This document shows, in pieces, positions 7,315 through 13,464 of a stretch of 17,754 nt of DNA (position 1 is its first letter; each line of letters begins with the position of its first letter). The stretch covers positions 1-17,754 of the forward strand of contig CAYJDW010000055.1 of the NCBI GenBank assembly GCA_964368985.1, in the 5' to 3' direction. Below the pieces are notes generated by a model. The model was not told where the DNA came from, did no database searches, and was given only the letters and a program-made list of their open reading frames with translations. The DNA comes from G023898405 sp964368985 (GTDB lineage Bacteria > Myxococcota > UBA727 > JABDBI01). Made by a program: the position numbers and the translations under genes.

Positions 7315-9489
7315 CTATTGCGGTCTATTTTGCGGCCTCAACATCTGCTCAAGGTCAGCTTTTTGTCTCAAGGCGGACTCTAAAACTAACCTGTTCCACG
7401 GTTCGGCAGCTCGATTTTCTTCCAGGAGTCTTTGTAAGGCGCCATTTTTAATGCGGCCCCGACGGGTCACGACAGCCTCCACCGAGGAGCGTACGGCCGC
7501 ATTAAAAACCCCTCTATTTAAGTTTCTCACTCGCTCTAAATCATTAAATACTTGCGGCCCATGAAAAAGGGCTGAAATGCCCGCGTTAACGCTATTAAGG
7601 CATTCTAGAATACCGAAATTCACCCCCAAATGATTTTTGATAAGCCTTTTGGCTTGTTCAATGCGCCCTGTATTTGGGCGTTTTATAGGTTTATGAACGA
7701 CAATTTCTTTGCCTTCAGCTTTGGATTCTTCGACTGGAACAGTTGCCTGCGGCTCAGAAACTTGATCCTCCTGCTGAGATTCTTTCTTTTTCTCAGTTGT
7801 TTTTCCCGAATCTGCCCTTATCTCAGTTCCTTTTTTTGGCTCAGGCTTTGAAGGTGACTGTGGGGAGAGGACAAAAAATGGCCTAAGATCATTGTTTGGC
7901 ATAGTGGATTTAAAATTTGTATTATTTCTCCTAGCTCTATTCTGTTTATTCTTATTGACTTTAGGCTGGGGCTGCTTTGAAGGGCGTTCTCCTTTTTTGG
8001 ACTCCGGCTTCACCACGGCGCTATTTTGCGTCACCTTAGTTTCTCTCGTTGGGGCGGCCTTCGCCGGTGAAACAAGAGATTTTGGTAGAAGAGTTTTTTT
8101 GGCTTTTTTCTTGGATTTTTTGGGGCGCGGTTTCAGCAATTCCTGCTTTTCCTGAGAAACTTGTTCAATAATGCTTTTGTATTCAGGAAATAAGTCCAGG
8201 AGCACATTTTTTTCCGCAGCATCCAACCATAGCCATCTTTCAATCAGTTCCGCCCGAAGTGTCTTATTTGAAGCAGGATTAATAATCCTTTGATCATCAA
8301 ACTCCATCCCTTCAACAAAATCTCTATAACTGGGGGGCGGCACAGCAGCAAAAAAATTGAGAAGATTCTCACAGCTTCGTATGACATAGCTCTCAGGTAA
8401 TAACGTGTTGCCCGCGTAGAGCAAAATCCAATCTGGCATCGCCAGTGAAATATCTTTATCTTGATTAAAAATATAATAAGTACTTCGTAGATAATTTTTT
8501 TTATCATACAAAGAACGTTCTTGAGATTTTTCCAGCTTCATACCAGTGCTTGTAACAAAGTGCTCAAAACCAGCTTTTGAAAAATATTTAAAAACCATGG
8601 ATCCGCTTATAGATTCGCCCTCAATGGATGTTTTAAGCGAATATATGGAAAATTTTACATCGTTTTTAATGCCTTTCTTCGGAGCAATAGTTTGCCAATG
8701 GATAGTTGGCACTTGGTGATTGCTTCGATGAGAAATCCCCGCCAATCCAAGCTCAAATTTGAGCATTTTGAAGCAATTAGCCTTTTCACCTTTAGTTGGG
8801 ACCTCAATCAGCGAAAAGAAAGCTTCATCTTCTGCCGAAAAAATGACGGCCCCTGCCGTCGTAAATTTTAAGGTCAATTGTCTCTTAAAAAAATCTATAA
8901 ATATGGCAAAAATGATACTTGAATAACTTTCTGGCAGACTTGTTAAATCAGGCGACAAAAGCAGATTTTTAATTTGATTTTCCAGGTGTTCTTTATAGCT
9001 CCCATCGTCAGCACTCTCATAGTCTTCGCGCAAGGAGCTTACGTTAAAAGCCAGCTCCACAGCAATGGGTACCAAGTGAGCTACTGGATATTCCTTATGA
9101 AGTTCACTAATAATCTGCCAATCTTGATACACACTAAGAGTGGAATCAATGGGAGATTTGACTGCAAGATGAAACTGATCTTTTAGATCGTTAAAGAAGG
9201 CATTAATAACCGGATCATGGAGAAACGAAAAATAGGCATCTGAATCTACTTGCCTTAACTCTTCGTTAATTTCAATTGTATATTCTTCTTTTAACAATAC
9301 ATCTTGCGTATTCTTAATATTCTGAAATAGTTCTTTCAAAGCCAAAAAATTGGCTTCGCTATCCCATTCATCTTCTTCTTCCTGGCTGTCCCCATCGGAC
9401 TGAGAAAGAGTTTCCATTGCCATTAACGAAAAGCTCGATAACGAACAGAGAAGAGCACTAATATATATAAATTTATTTATTGGCATCAT
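7315..9489 (-). CDS. Hypothetical secreted protein with a basic, proline/lysine-rich disordered region
   Basis: I do not recognise a family for this 724-residue product. Residues 1-24 form a plausible Sec signal peptide (MMPINKFIYISALLCSLSSF, then SLMA). The mature start is strongly acidic (32-46). Residues about 47-450 look like a mixed, mostly helical globular part with aromatic residues and no known motif. Residues about 450-610 are low complexity, rich in Lys, Pro, Gln and Ser, including PRPKKSKKKAKK at 454-465. Residues 610-724 are helical and arginine-rich. The gene is visibly AT-richer than the neighbouring metabolic genes. Two adjacent ATGs (9489 and 9486) are possible starts, with only a weak GGA upstream. 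It is followed on the same strand by the S8 protease gene 132 bp on. Signal peptide plus basic disordered tail suggest a secreted or surface factor; a host-directed role is speculation. Confidence 0.8.
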   Translation of the reverse strand: MMPINKFIYISALLCSLSSFSLMAMETLSQSDGDSQEEEDEWDSEANFLALKELFQNIKNTQDVLLKEEYTIEINEELRQVDSDAYFSFLHDPVINAFFNDLKDQFHLAVKSPIDSTLSVYQDWQIISELHKEYPVAHLVPIAVELAFNVSSLREDYESADDGSYKEHLENQIKNLLLSPDLTSLPESYSSIIFAIFIDFFKRQLTLKFTTAGAVIFSAEDEAFFSLIEVPTKGEKANCFKMLKFELGLAGISHRSNHQVPTIHWQTIAPKKGIKNDVKFSIYSLKTSIEGESISGSMVFKYFSKAGFEHFVTSTGMKLEKSQERSLYDKKNYLRSTYYIFNQDKDISLAMPDWILLYAGNTLLPESYVIRSCENLLNFFAAVPPPSYRDFVEGMEFDDQRIINPASNKTLRAELIERWLWLDAAEKNVLLDLFPEYKSIIEQVSQEKQELLKPRPKKSKKKAKKTLLPKSLVSPAKAAPTRETKVTQNSAVVKPESKKGERPSKQPQPKVNKNKQNRARRNNTNFKSTMPNNDLRPFFVLSPQSPSKPEPKKGTEIRADSGKTTEKKKESQQEDQVSEPQATVPVEESKAEGKEIVVHKPIKRPNTGRIEQAKRLIKNHLGVNFGILECLNSVNAGISALFHGPQVFNDLERVRNLNRGVFNAAVRSSVEAVVTRRGRIKNGALQRLLEENRAAEPWNRLVLESALRQKADLEQMLRPQNRPQ

Positions 9490-9526
9490 TAAGCATCCAG
9501 AGCAAAAATTGAGTTTTGATGGAGGC

Positions 9527-9554
9527 TTTATAATCGCTTTTATATTTCATGCAA
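9527..9554 (-). promoter_or_regulatory. Candidate sigma-70 promoter of the 724-aa protein gene
   Basis: On the minus strand, TTGCAT (9554-9549) and TATAAA (9532-9527, 5 of 6) are separated by 16 bases. The predicted start is near 9520, about 30 bases before the ATG. The -35 box is weak. The surroundings are AT-rich, which favours a promoter. Confidence 0.45.
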
Positions 9555-9589
9555 CTTATGTTGCCCTGTTCCCTTCGCCACCCCGCGTA

Positions 9590-9673
9590 TTTTCGTCATT
9601 GCGAGCGTAGCGCGGCAATCCACTGAAGTGGTAATACGCCTGGATTGCCGCGCTACGCTCGCAATGACGAAAA
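9590..9673. repeat. Perfect 33-bp inverted repeat (dispersed palindrome type)
   Basis: Arms 9590-9622 and 9641-9673 are perfectly complementary, with an 18-base loop. Each arm carries the sequence CGTCATTGCGAGCG in one orientation, a core common in intergenic palindromes of many alpha- and gammaproteobacterial genomes (from memory). The stem is flanked by T's on the left and A's on the right. No U-tract follows the stem on either strand, so it is not a canonical intrinsic terminator. It lies 40 bp beyond the bfr stop and about 36 bp upstream of the predicted promoter of the 724-aa gene, and so separates two minus-strand units. Confidence 0.85.
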
Positions 9674-9713
9674 AAATTAGAAACTGGTCGGCAGCGAATC
9701 AATGCTTTCAGCA

Positions 9714-10205
9714 TTAAGCCGGCGCACTCTGGGTAATTTTTTGGGTCAAATAATTAGCCTCGCCCAGAGCCTTAATGAGCTTGATTTGCTGGTCCAGCCA
9801 ATCAAAATGGGATTCTTCCGACGCCAAAATGGCCTCAAGCAAAATGCGGCTTCCGTGATCCCCGTGCTTTGAGCACAGCGCGATGCCGTCGTTTAAGCGC
9901 TCAATGGCCTCACCTTCGAGATTGCGATCAAGCTCCATTTGCTCGAGCACCGTCTCCCCTACTAAAACCTTGCCGAGTTTTTGTAGGTTGGGCATACCGT
10001 CAAGAAATAAAATACGTTCCGTTAACATCTCCGCATGCTTCATCTCGCCGATCGACTGCGCGCGTGCCACCCGATCGAGCACTGCATAGCCCCAATGAGC
10101 ACAAAGTTTTGAATGAAGAAAATACTGATTGATAGCAGTCAGCTCTGCGCACAAAACATCATTTAGCAACGCGATAATGTCTTTTTTCCCCGAATCCTTG
10201 GCCAT
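9714..10205 (-). CDS. bfr: Bacterioferritin
   Basis: Heme-containing 24-meric iron storage protein of the cytoplasm that oxidises Fe(II) and stores it as a ferric mineral. The 163-residue product has the full di-iron ferroxidase set at a constant +3 offset from E. coli Bfr numbering: Glu21, Glu54, His57, Glu97, Glu130 and His133. The heme-ligand Met55 is in GEMKHAEM. I start at the ATG of 10205 (MAKDSGKKD) because AGGAGA lies just upstream. A longer frame from 10244 begins inside bfd without such a site. It overlaps the 3' end of bfd by 47 bases, so the two are co-transcribed and probably coupled. Regulation by iron is likely through the Fur box upstream of bfd. Confidence 0.96.
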   Translation of the reverse strand: MAKDSGKKDIIALLNDVLCAELTAINQYFLHSKLCAHWGYAVLDRVARAQSIGEMKHAEMLTERILFLDGMPNLQKLGKVLVGETVLEQMELDRNLEGEAIERLNDGIALCSKHGDHGSRILLEAILASEESHFDWLDQQIKLIKALGEANYLTQKITQSAPA

Positions 10206-10425
10206 GCTCTTCTCCTGTTTTTTTCTGACATGGCGACGTAGCACAGCATTTTGCTCTTACAAATCCCTGCTGTTTTTCTACTAATGATTTGACCACCGCA
10301 ACACACTTGCCGCAGCCTTGGCCAATGGCGCAGAAGTTTTGCATTTTTTTGACGCTACAAATGCCTCGTTCAATCAAAGCATTGATGCTTCGATCCGAGA
10401 TATTTTGGCAAAGACAAATGATCAT
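10159..10425 (-). CDS. bfd: Bacterioferritin-associated ferredoxin
   Basis: Small [2Fe-2S] ferredoxin that docks on bacterioferritin and reduces its core through the heme to release Fe(II). With the ATG at 10425 (MIICLCQNISD), the cluster ligands fall at Cys4, Cys6, Cys38 and Cys41, exactly the positions known for Pseudomonas Bfd. This start is also supported by GGGAG six bases upstream; an ATG at 10455 would add ten residues without family support. The frame gives 88 residues, longer than the usual 60-75. The extra tail, with Cys60, Cys61 and Cys66 and then a Lys/Gly-rich end, runs over the bfr ribosome binding site and first codons. The tail may be non-conserved read-on. Confidence 0.92.
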   Translation of the reverse strand: MIICLCQNISDRSINALIERGICSVKKMQNFCAIGQGCGKCVAVVKSLVEKQQGFVRAKCCATSPCQKKTGEEHGQGFGEKRHYRVAK

Positions 10426-10470
10426 AATAGGCTCCCGATCCAAGTTAATCCTCATTTGGTGAAGTTGATC

Positions 10471-10487
10471 TTGAGAATCATTCTCAA
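10471..10487. promoter_or_regulatory. Fur box
   Basis: TTGAGAATCATTCTCAA is a perfect 8-1-8 palindrome containing the 7-1-7 form TGAGAAT-C-ATTCTCA, close to the Fur consensus TGATAAT-n-ATTATCA. It overlaps the predicted start of bfd transcription, the classical position for repression by Fe-Fur. In E. coli bfd is known to be Fur-repressed, which matches. No other Fur-like palindrome was noticed in the window. Confidence 0.85.
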
Positions 10488-10515
10488 TTTTAGCATTTAT
10501 CGGTGGATTTTTTAA
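10487..10515 (-). promoter_or_regulatory. Promoter of bfd-bfr (extended -10)
   Basis: On the minus strand there is TTAAAA (10515-10510, 4 of 6), a 17-base spacer, and TAAAAT (10492-10487, 5 of 6) preceded by TGC, giving an extended -10. Transcription would start near 10480, inside the Fur box, about 55 bases before the bfd ATG. The positional fit between box and promoter supports both predictions. Confidence 0.65.
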
Positions 10516-10533
10516 AAAAGTGGCTTTGGTTAG

Positions 10534-10557
10534 TCCTCCTTCGGGAGGATTTTTTTT
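10534..10557 (+). terminator. Orphan intrinsic terminator on the plus strand
   Basis: TCCTCC, loop TTCG, GGAGGA, then eight T (10550-10557). The stem is perfect and closed by the very stable C(UUCG)G tetraloop, so this is a textbook rho-independent terminator. It points rightward. The nearest plus-strand gene upstream is phoU, 7.6 kb away and separately terminated. It may end a short unannotated RNA starting near the Fur box, or block antisense or read-through transcription before the phosphofructokinase operon. Confidence 0.85.
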
Positions 10558-10595
10558 GTCCTCACTTTATTTTAGCGGCCACCAAGGCATACCAA

Positions 10596-10646
10596 TTGCA
10601 GCGATGTTGCAGCGATGAACTTGTCATCAACAATTAACTTGTCATC
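10596..10646. repeat. Two short direct repeats in the bfd/pfp intergenic region
   Basis: TTGCAGCGATG occurs twice head to tail (10596-10606, 10607-10617). AACTTGTCATC occurs at 10618-10628 and 10636-10646, the second copy running into the palindrome that starts at 10639. The 299-base stretch 10456-10754 holds no gene: besides these it contains the Fur box, bfd promoter, orphan terminator and palindrome. I see no convincing plus-strand promoter for the downstream operon in it. Confidence 0.7.
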
Positions 10647-10718
10647 CTCGGGCTTGATCCGAGGATCTATTCACATCGCCTTTTCGCTGGATCTTCGGGT
10701 CAAGCCCGAAGATGACAA
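10639..10718. repeat. Palindromic repeat upstream of the sugar-phosphate operon
   Basis: Arms 10639-10667 and 10690-10718 (29 bases each) are complementary apart from 3 positions, with a 22-base loop. Each arm also folds on itself (for example CCTCGG-GCTTGAT-CCGAGG), so the element can form one long stem or two hairpins. The core GTCATCCTCGGGCTTGA is a familiar type of intergenic repeat in alphaproteobacteria (from memory). A related copy lies at 17639-17701. It ends 36 bases before the pfp start codon. Confidence 0.85.
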
Positions 10719-10754
10719 AGAGGCTTTAAAATAACCTTTTTTCGAGGACTAAGC

Positions 10755-11819
10755 ATGAGCATCAAGACCCTAGCCATTTTAACCGGCGGCGGCGATTGCC
10801 CCGGGCTTAATCCCGCGATCAAAGGAACTTCTACGAAAGCATTGGAATCCGGCTTTCGGGTCATCGGTATTCGCGAAGGCTGGCGTGGGCTTATGGATGA
10901 CATTGAGCCTTTGCCTCTCACGGCAAGTGAAGTGCGTCATATTGATCGCCAGGGTGGCACCATTTTAGGTTCTTCCCGGACTAATCCTTTCAAAAGTGCT
11001 GAAGGACCAGAGCTTGTAAAAAAACGAATGGCCAAGCTGGGTATCGATGCTTTAGTGGCGATTGGCGGCGAGGACACTTTGGGAGTGGCCGCCAAACTTT
11101 ATCAGGAACTTAAAATTAACGTGGTCGGAATTCCTAAAACTATCGATGGCGATTTATCAGCCACAGATTATTGCTTAGGTCTTGAAAGTGCGGTGCAAAT
11201 TATCACCAAGAGCATCGACATGCTGCGTTATACCGCCGATTCTCATGCTCGTATTTTTGTGGTGGAAGTGATGGGCCGCCATGCCGGGCACCTTGCTTTA
11301 AAAGGCGGGATTAGCGCGGGCGCCGATATCATCCTCATTCCGGAGCAGCCATTTAGCCCTGAGCGCGTGGCAGAACTCGTGTTAGCGCGAAAAGATGCGG
11401 GGCAAAATTATAGCATTGTCGTCGTGGCTGAAGGTGCTATGCCCGAAGGCGCTGATGTCGCAATGCTCTCAGGCGAAACCGATTCTTTTGGCCATGCTCG
11501 CTTGGGCGGAATTGGTCATTATTTGGAAAAATTTATCGAAAAAAATACTGGTCTTGAAACCCGGGTTGTCGTCTTAAGCCATTTACAGCGCGGTGGAAAG
11601 CCATCTGCCTTTGATCGCCGCATGGGACATTATTTTGGTATAGCCGCTTGCGAGGCCATAATATCGGGCTATTTTGGTCAAATGGTGTCGCTCACGAAAG
11701 GCTGCATTCGACTTTTGCCCCTGAGTGATGCGGTAAAACAGTTGCGCTTAGTGGATATAAAAAAATATTATGACCCGAAATTATATAGGGGCGCCTTGAG
11801 CATTTTAAGTCAGGAGTAA
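10755..11819 (+). CDS. pfp: 6-phosphofructokinase, PPi-type active site
   Basis: Interconverts fructose-6-phosphate and fructose-1,6-bisphosphate in glycolysis. The 354-residue product has the PfkA-family fold: GGGDCPGLN (11-19), GGED (104-107), PKTIDGD (127-133) with catalytic Asp131, and MGRHAGH (173-179). Two residues decide the phosphoryl donor in this family. ATP enzymes have Gly in GGDGS and Gly in PGTIDND; here they are Asp107 and Lys128, the combination known from pyrophosphate-dependent enzymes. I therefore call it diphosphate--fructose-6-phosphate 1-phosphotransferase, which is reversible. The usual Asn of TIDND is Gly132. The length fits the compact group that includes actinobacterial PPi-PFK. 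The start is fixed by GAGGA at 10744. It is first in the operon and its stop overlaps the rpiB ribosome binding site region. Confidence 0.93.
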   Translation: MSIKTLAILTGGGDCPGLNPAIKGTSTKALESGFRVIGIREGWRGLMDDIEPLPLTASEVRHIDRQGGTILGSSRTNPFKSAEGPELVKKRMAKLGIDALVAIGGEDTLGVAAKLYQELKINVVGIPKTIDGDLSATDYCLGLESAVQIITKSIDMLRYTADSHARIFVVEVMGRHAGHLALKGGISAGADIILIPEQPFSPERVAELVLARKDAGQNYSIVVVAEGAMPEGADVAMLSGETDSFGHARLGGIGHYLEKFIEKNTGLETRVVVLSHLQRGGKPSAFDRRMGHYFGIAACEAIISGYFGQMVSLTKGCIRLLPLSDAVKQLRLVDIKKYYDPKLYRGALSILSQE

Positions 11820-11821
11820 AG

Positions 11822-12268
11822 GTGAAAATAGCGATTGGCTCGGATCATGCGGGCTTTCATCTCAAAGAAGCCATCAAAAAAGAGCTCATGCGAACACAGC
11901 ATTCTGTGCTCGATTGTGGAACTAATAGCGACGAACCGGTGGATTATCCAGATTTTGCGGTTAAAGTCGCATTAAGTGTGAAAGATAAAAAAGTCGACCG
12001 CGCTATCATTTTGTGCGGCAGTGGCGTCGGTGCATCAATCACCGCCAATAAAATAAGTGGGATTAGAGCCGCTATTTGTCACGATTCGTATTCAGCTCAC
12101 CAAGGGGTTGAACACGACGACATGAACATTTTGGTTTTAGGGGCGCGAATTATTGGCGAAAGTCTCGCTCAGGAACTGGTTCGAGTTTTTTTGGCAGCCC
12201 AATTTAGCAATGAAGAGCGTCACTTAAGAAGGCTGCAAAAAATTATTGCTCTTGAAAATCTTGATTAA
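11822..12268 (+). CDS. rpiB: Ribose-5-phosphate isomerase B
   Basis: Interconverts ribulose-5-phosphate and ribose-5-phosphate in the non-oxidative pentose phosphate pathway. The 148-residue product matches the RpiB/LacAB family throughout: IGSDHAGFHLKE at the N-terminus, phosphate-binding DYPDFA, and catalytic Cys65 in CGSGVGASI followed by ANK. The late active-site segment is HDDMNILVLGARIIG (98-112). The start is GTG, chosen because AGGAG ends five bases upstream and family similarity begins at the first residue. It starts two bases after the pfp stop and is followed 15 bases later by tal. In family members the last segment usually has Asn where HDD is seen here, a minor variation. Confidence 0.95.
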   Translation: MKIAIGSDHAGFHLKEAIKKELMRTQHSVLDCGTNSDEPVDYPDFAVKVALSVKDKKVDRAIILCGSGVGASITANKISGIRAAICHDSYSAHQGVEHDDMNILVLGARIIGESLAQELVRVFLAAQFSNEERHLRRLQKIIALENLD

Positions 12269-12283
12269 TATTACGAGGATAAA

Positions 12284-13435
12284 ATGACTACTAACCCACT
12301 GATTGATTTAGAAAGCGAAGGCCAATCCATCTGGCTCGATTTTATTTCTAAAGAACTGATGCAAAGCGGGGAGCTGCACCGCTTGGTAAAAGAAGATCAC
12401 TTAAAAGGGCTAACGTCCAATCCAAGTATTTTTGAAAAAGCCATTGCCCAAACCAACGATTATGACGAAGCAATCGCTATCTTGAGCAAAAAAGATCCCT
12501 ATAACGCTAAAGTCGTCTACGAAAATATCGCCATCGCCGATATTCAAGCCGCAGCTGACCTCCTTCGCCCCGTCTACGAAGAAAGCCAAGGTCTTGACGG
12601 CTTTGCCAGTTTAGAAGTCTCCCCGCATCTGGCCTTTGATACCGACGGCACCATCGAAGAAGGAAAACGCCTGTGGCATCAGGTTGACCGTCCGAATCTC
12701 ATGATCAAAGTGCCTGGCACCAAAAAATGTATGGGCGCTATTCGCGAACTTATATCCGCCGGCATCAACGTAAATGTGACGCTCCTCTTTAGCGTCGATG
12801 CCTATCACGAGGCTGCCAATGCCTATTTGATGGGCCTCAATGACCGCGCTATCAAAGGTCTGCCTATTAACTCTGTGCAAAGTGTCGCGAGTTTCTTTGT
12901 GAGCCGCATCGATAGCAAAGTTGATGAGCTCCTCGAAAAATACGTCAAAGATCATACCGAGCAAAAAGATCTAGCCCGTTCTTTGCTAGGAAAAATCGCC
13001 ATTGCCAACGCTAAAATGGCTTATTTGGCCTACAAGGAAATCTATCGTAGCGATTTAGCCAAAAGCCTTATTCGCCAAGGCGCTAAAAAACAAAAATTAT
13101 TGTGGGCCAGCACAGGCACTAAAAACCCTCGTTATAGCGACGTTCTCTACGTAGAATCGTTGATCGGGAAAAACACTGTCAACACGCTTCCCCCCGCCAC
13201 TTTAAGCGCTTTTCGCAACCATGGCCGGGCCGCTAATACAATAAAGAAAGGTGCTGAACAATCAGCGCGAATTATGAATGATTTAAAGAAGCTTAATATT
13301 GACTTCAAAACATGCTGCGACGAGCTTCTCATCGAAGGATTAAAAATATTCACTGATTCTTTCGATAAACTATTATTGGCAGTAGAGAAAAAACTTCGCC
13401 AAGTAGTGAATGAAGATCATAAAAAAAAAGTCTAA
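12284..13435 (+). CDS. tal: Transaldolase (N-terminal half of a split transaldolase/phosphoglucose isomerase)
   Basis: Transfers a dihydroxyacetone unit between sugar phosphates (sedoheptulose-7-P + glyceraldehyde-3-P to erythrose-4-P + fructose-6-P). The 383-residue product has the long-type transaldolase motifs: GLTSNPSIFEKAI (42-54), EVSPHLAFDT (111-120), the Schiff-base Lys142 in LMIKVPGTKK, NVNVTLLFSVDAY (162-174) and WASTGTKNPRYSD (274-286). This subtype is the one found fused to phosphoglucose isomerase. The frame ends HKKKV-stop directly after a run of nine A. The last ~25 residues (EKKLRQVVNEDHKKK) match the point where fused proteins pass into the linker. GAGG nine bases before the ATG sets the start. 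As a stand-alone transaldolase it is probably complete and functional. Confidence 0.94.
   Translation: MTTNPLIDLESEGQSIWLDFISKELMQSGELHRLVKEDHLKGLTSNPSIFEKAIAQTNDYDEAIAILSKKDPYNAKVVYENIAIADIQAAADLLRPVYEESQGLDGFASLEVSPHLAFDTDGTIEEGKRLWHQVDRPNLMIKVPGTKKCMGAIRELISAGINVNVTLLFSVDAYHEAANAYLMGLNDRAIKGLPINSVQSVASFFVSRIDSKVDELLEKYVKDHTEQKDLARSLLGKIAIANAKMAYLAYKEIYRSDLAKSLIRQGAKKQKLLWASTGTKNPRYSDVLYVESLIGKNTVNTLPPATLSAFRNHGRAANTIKKGAEQSARIMNDLKKLNIDFKTCCDELLIEGLKIFTDSFDKLLLAVEKKLRQVVNEDHKKKV
13421..13430 (+). promoter_or_regulatory. A9-G slippery tract at the tal/pgi junction
   Basis: Nine A followed by G sits in the tal frame as CAT AAA AAA AAA GTC TAA. A transcript with one extra A, or a -1 ribosomal shift on A AAA AAA, would read on as AGT CTA AAT TAC and so on straight into pgi. 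The product would be a 929-residue protein (382 + 12 linker + 535 residues). Runs of nine A are a recognised threshold for RNA polymerase slippage in bacteria. A 9-bp stem (13464-13472 with 13486-13494) lies 34 bases downstream, too far for a typical frameshift stimulator, and it would bury the TTG at 13465. A homopolymer sequencing error would give the same picture. Confidence 0.6.
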
Positions 13436-13464
13436 ATTACTATCTTGACCCCGCGCGCAGCCAT

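Noticed and set aside
8244..8507. Minus-strand open frame overlapping the 724-aa gene
   Set aside because: It is in another frame inside a longer continuous gene with a signal peptide. The composition is typical of AT-rich shadows.
9590..9673. Rho-independent terminator of bfr
   Set aside because: The stem is strong, but neither strand has a U-tract after it. It fits a dispersed palindrome better.
10318..10515. Plus-strand 65-codon frame across bfd and the Fur box
   Set aside because: It is antisense to bfd and runs through the promoter and Fur box, with no protein similarity. The terminator behind it is better explained by a non-coding RNA or as a roadblock.
10596..10718. CRISPR array
   Set aside because: The repeats are few, of different types, and not separated by unique spacers of constant length.
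13421..13430. dnaX-type A AAA AAG slippery heptamer
   Set aside because: AAA AAG is present in the bases, but its codons are not in the tal frame. The in-frame heptamer is A AAA AAA, and no frameshift-promoting stem at 5-9 bases was seen, so transcriptional slippage is the better candidate.
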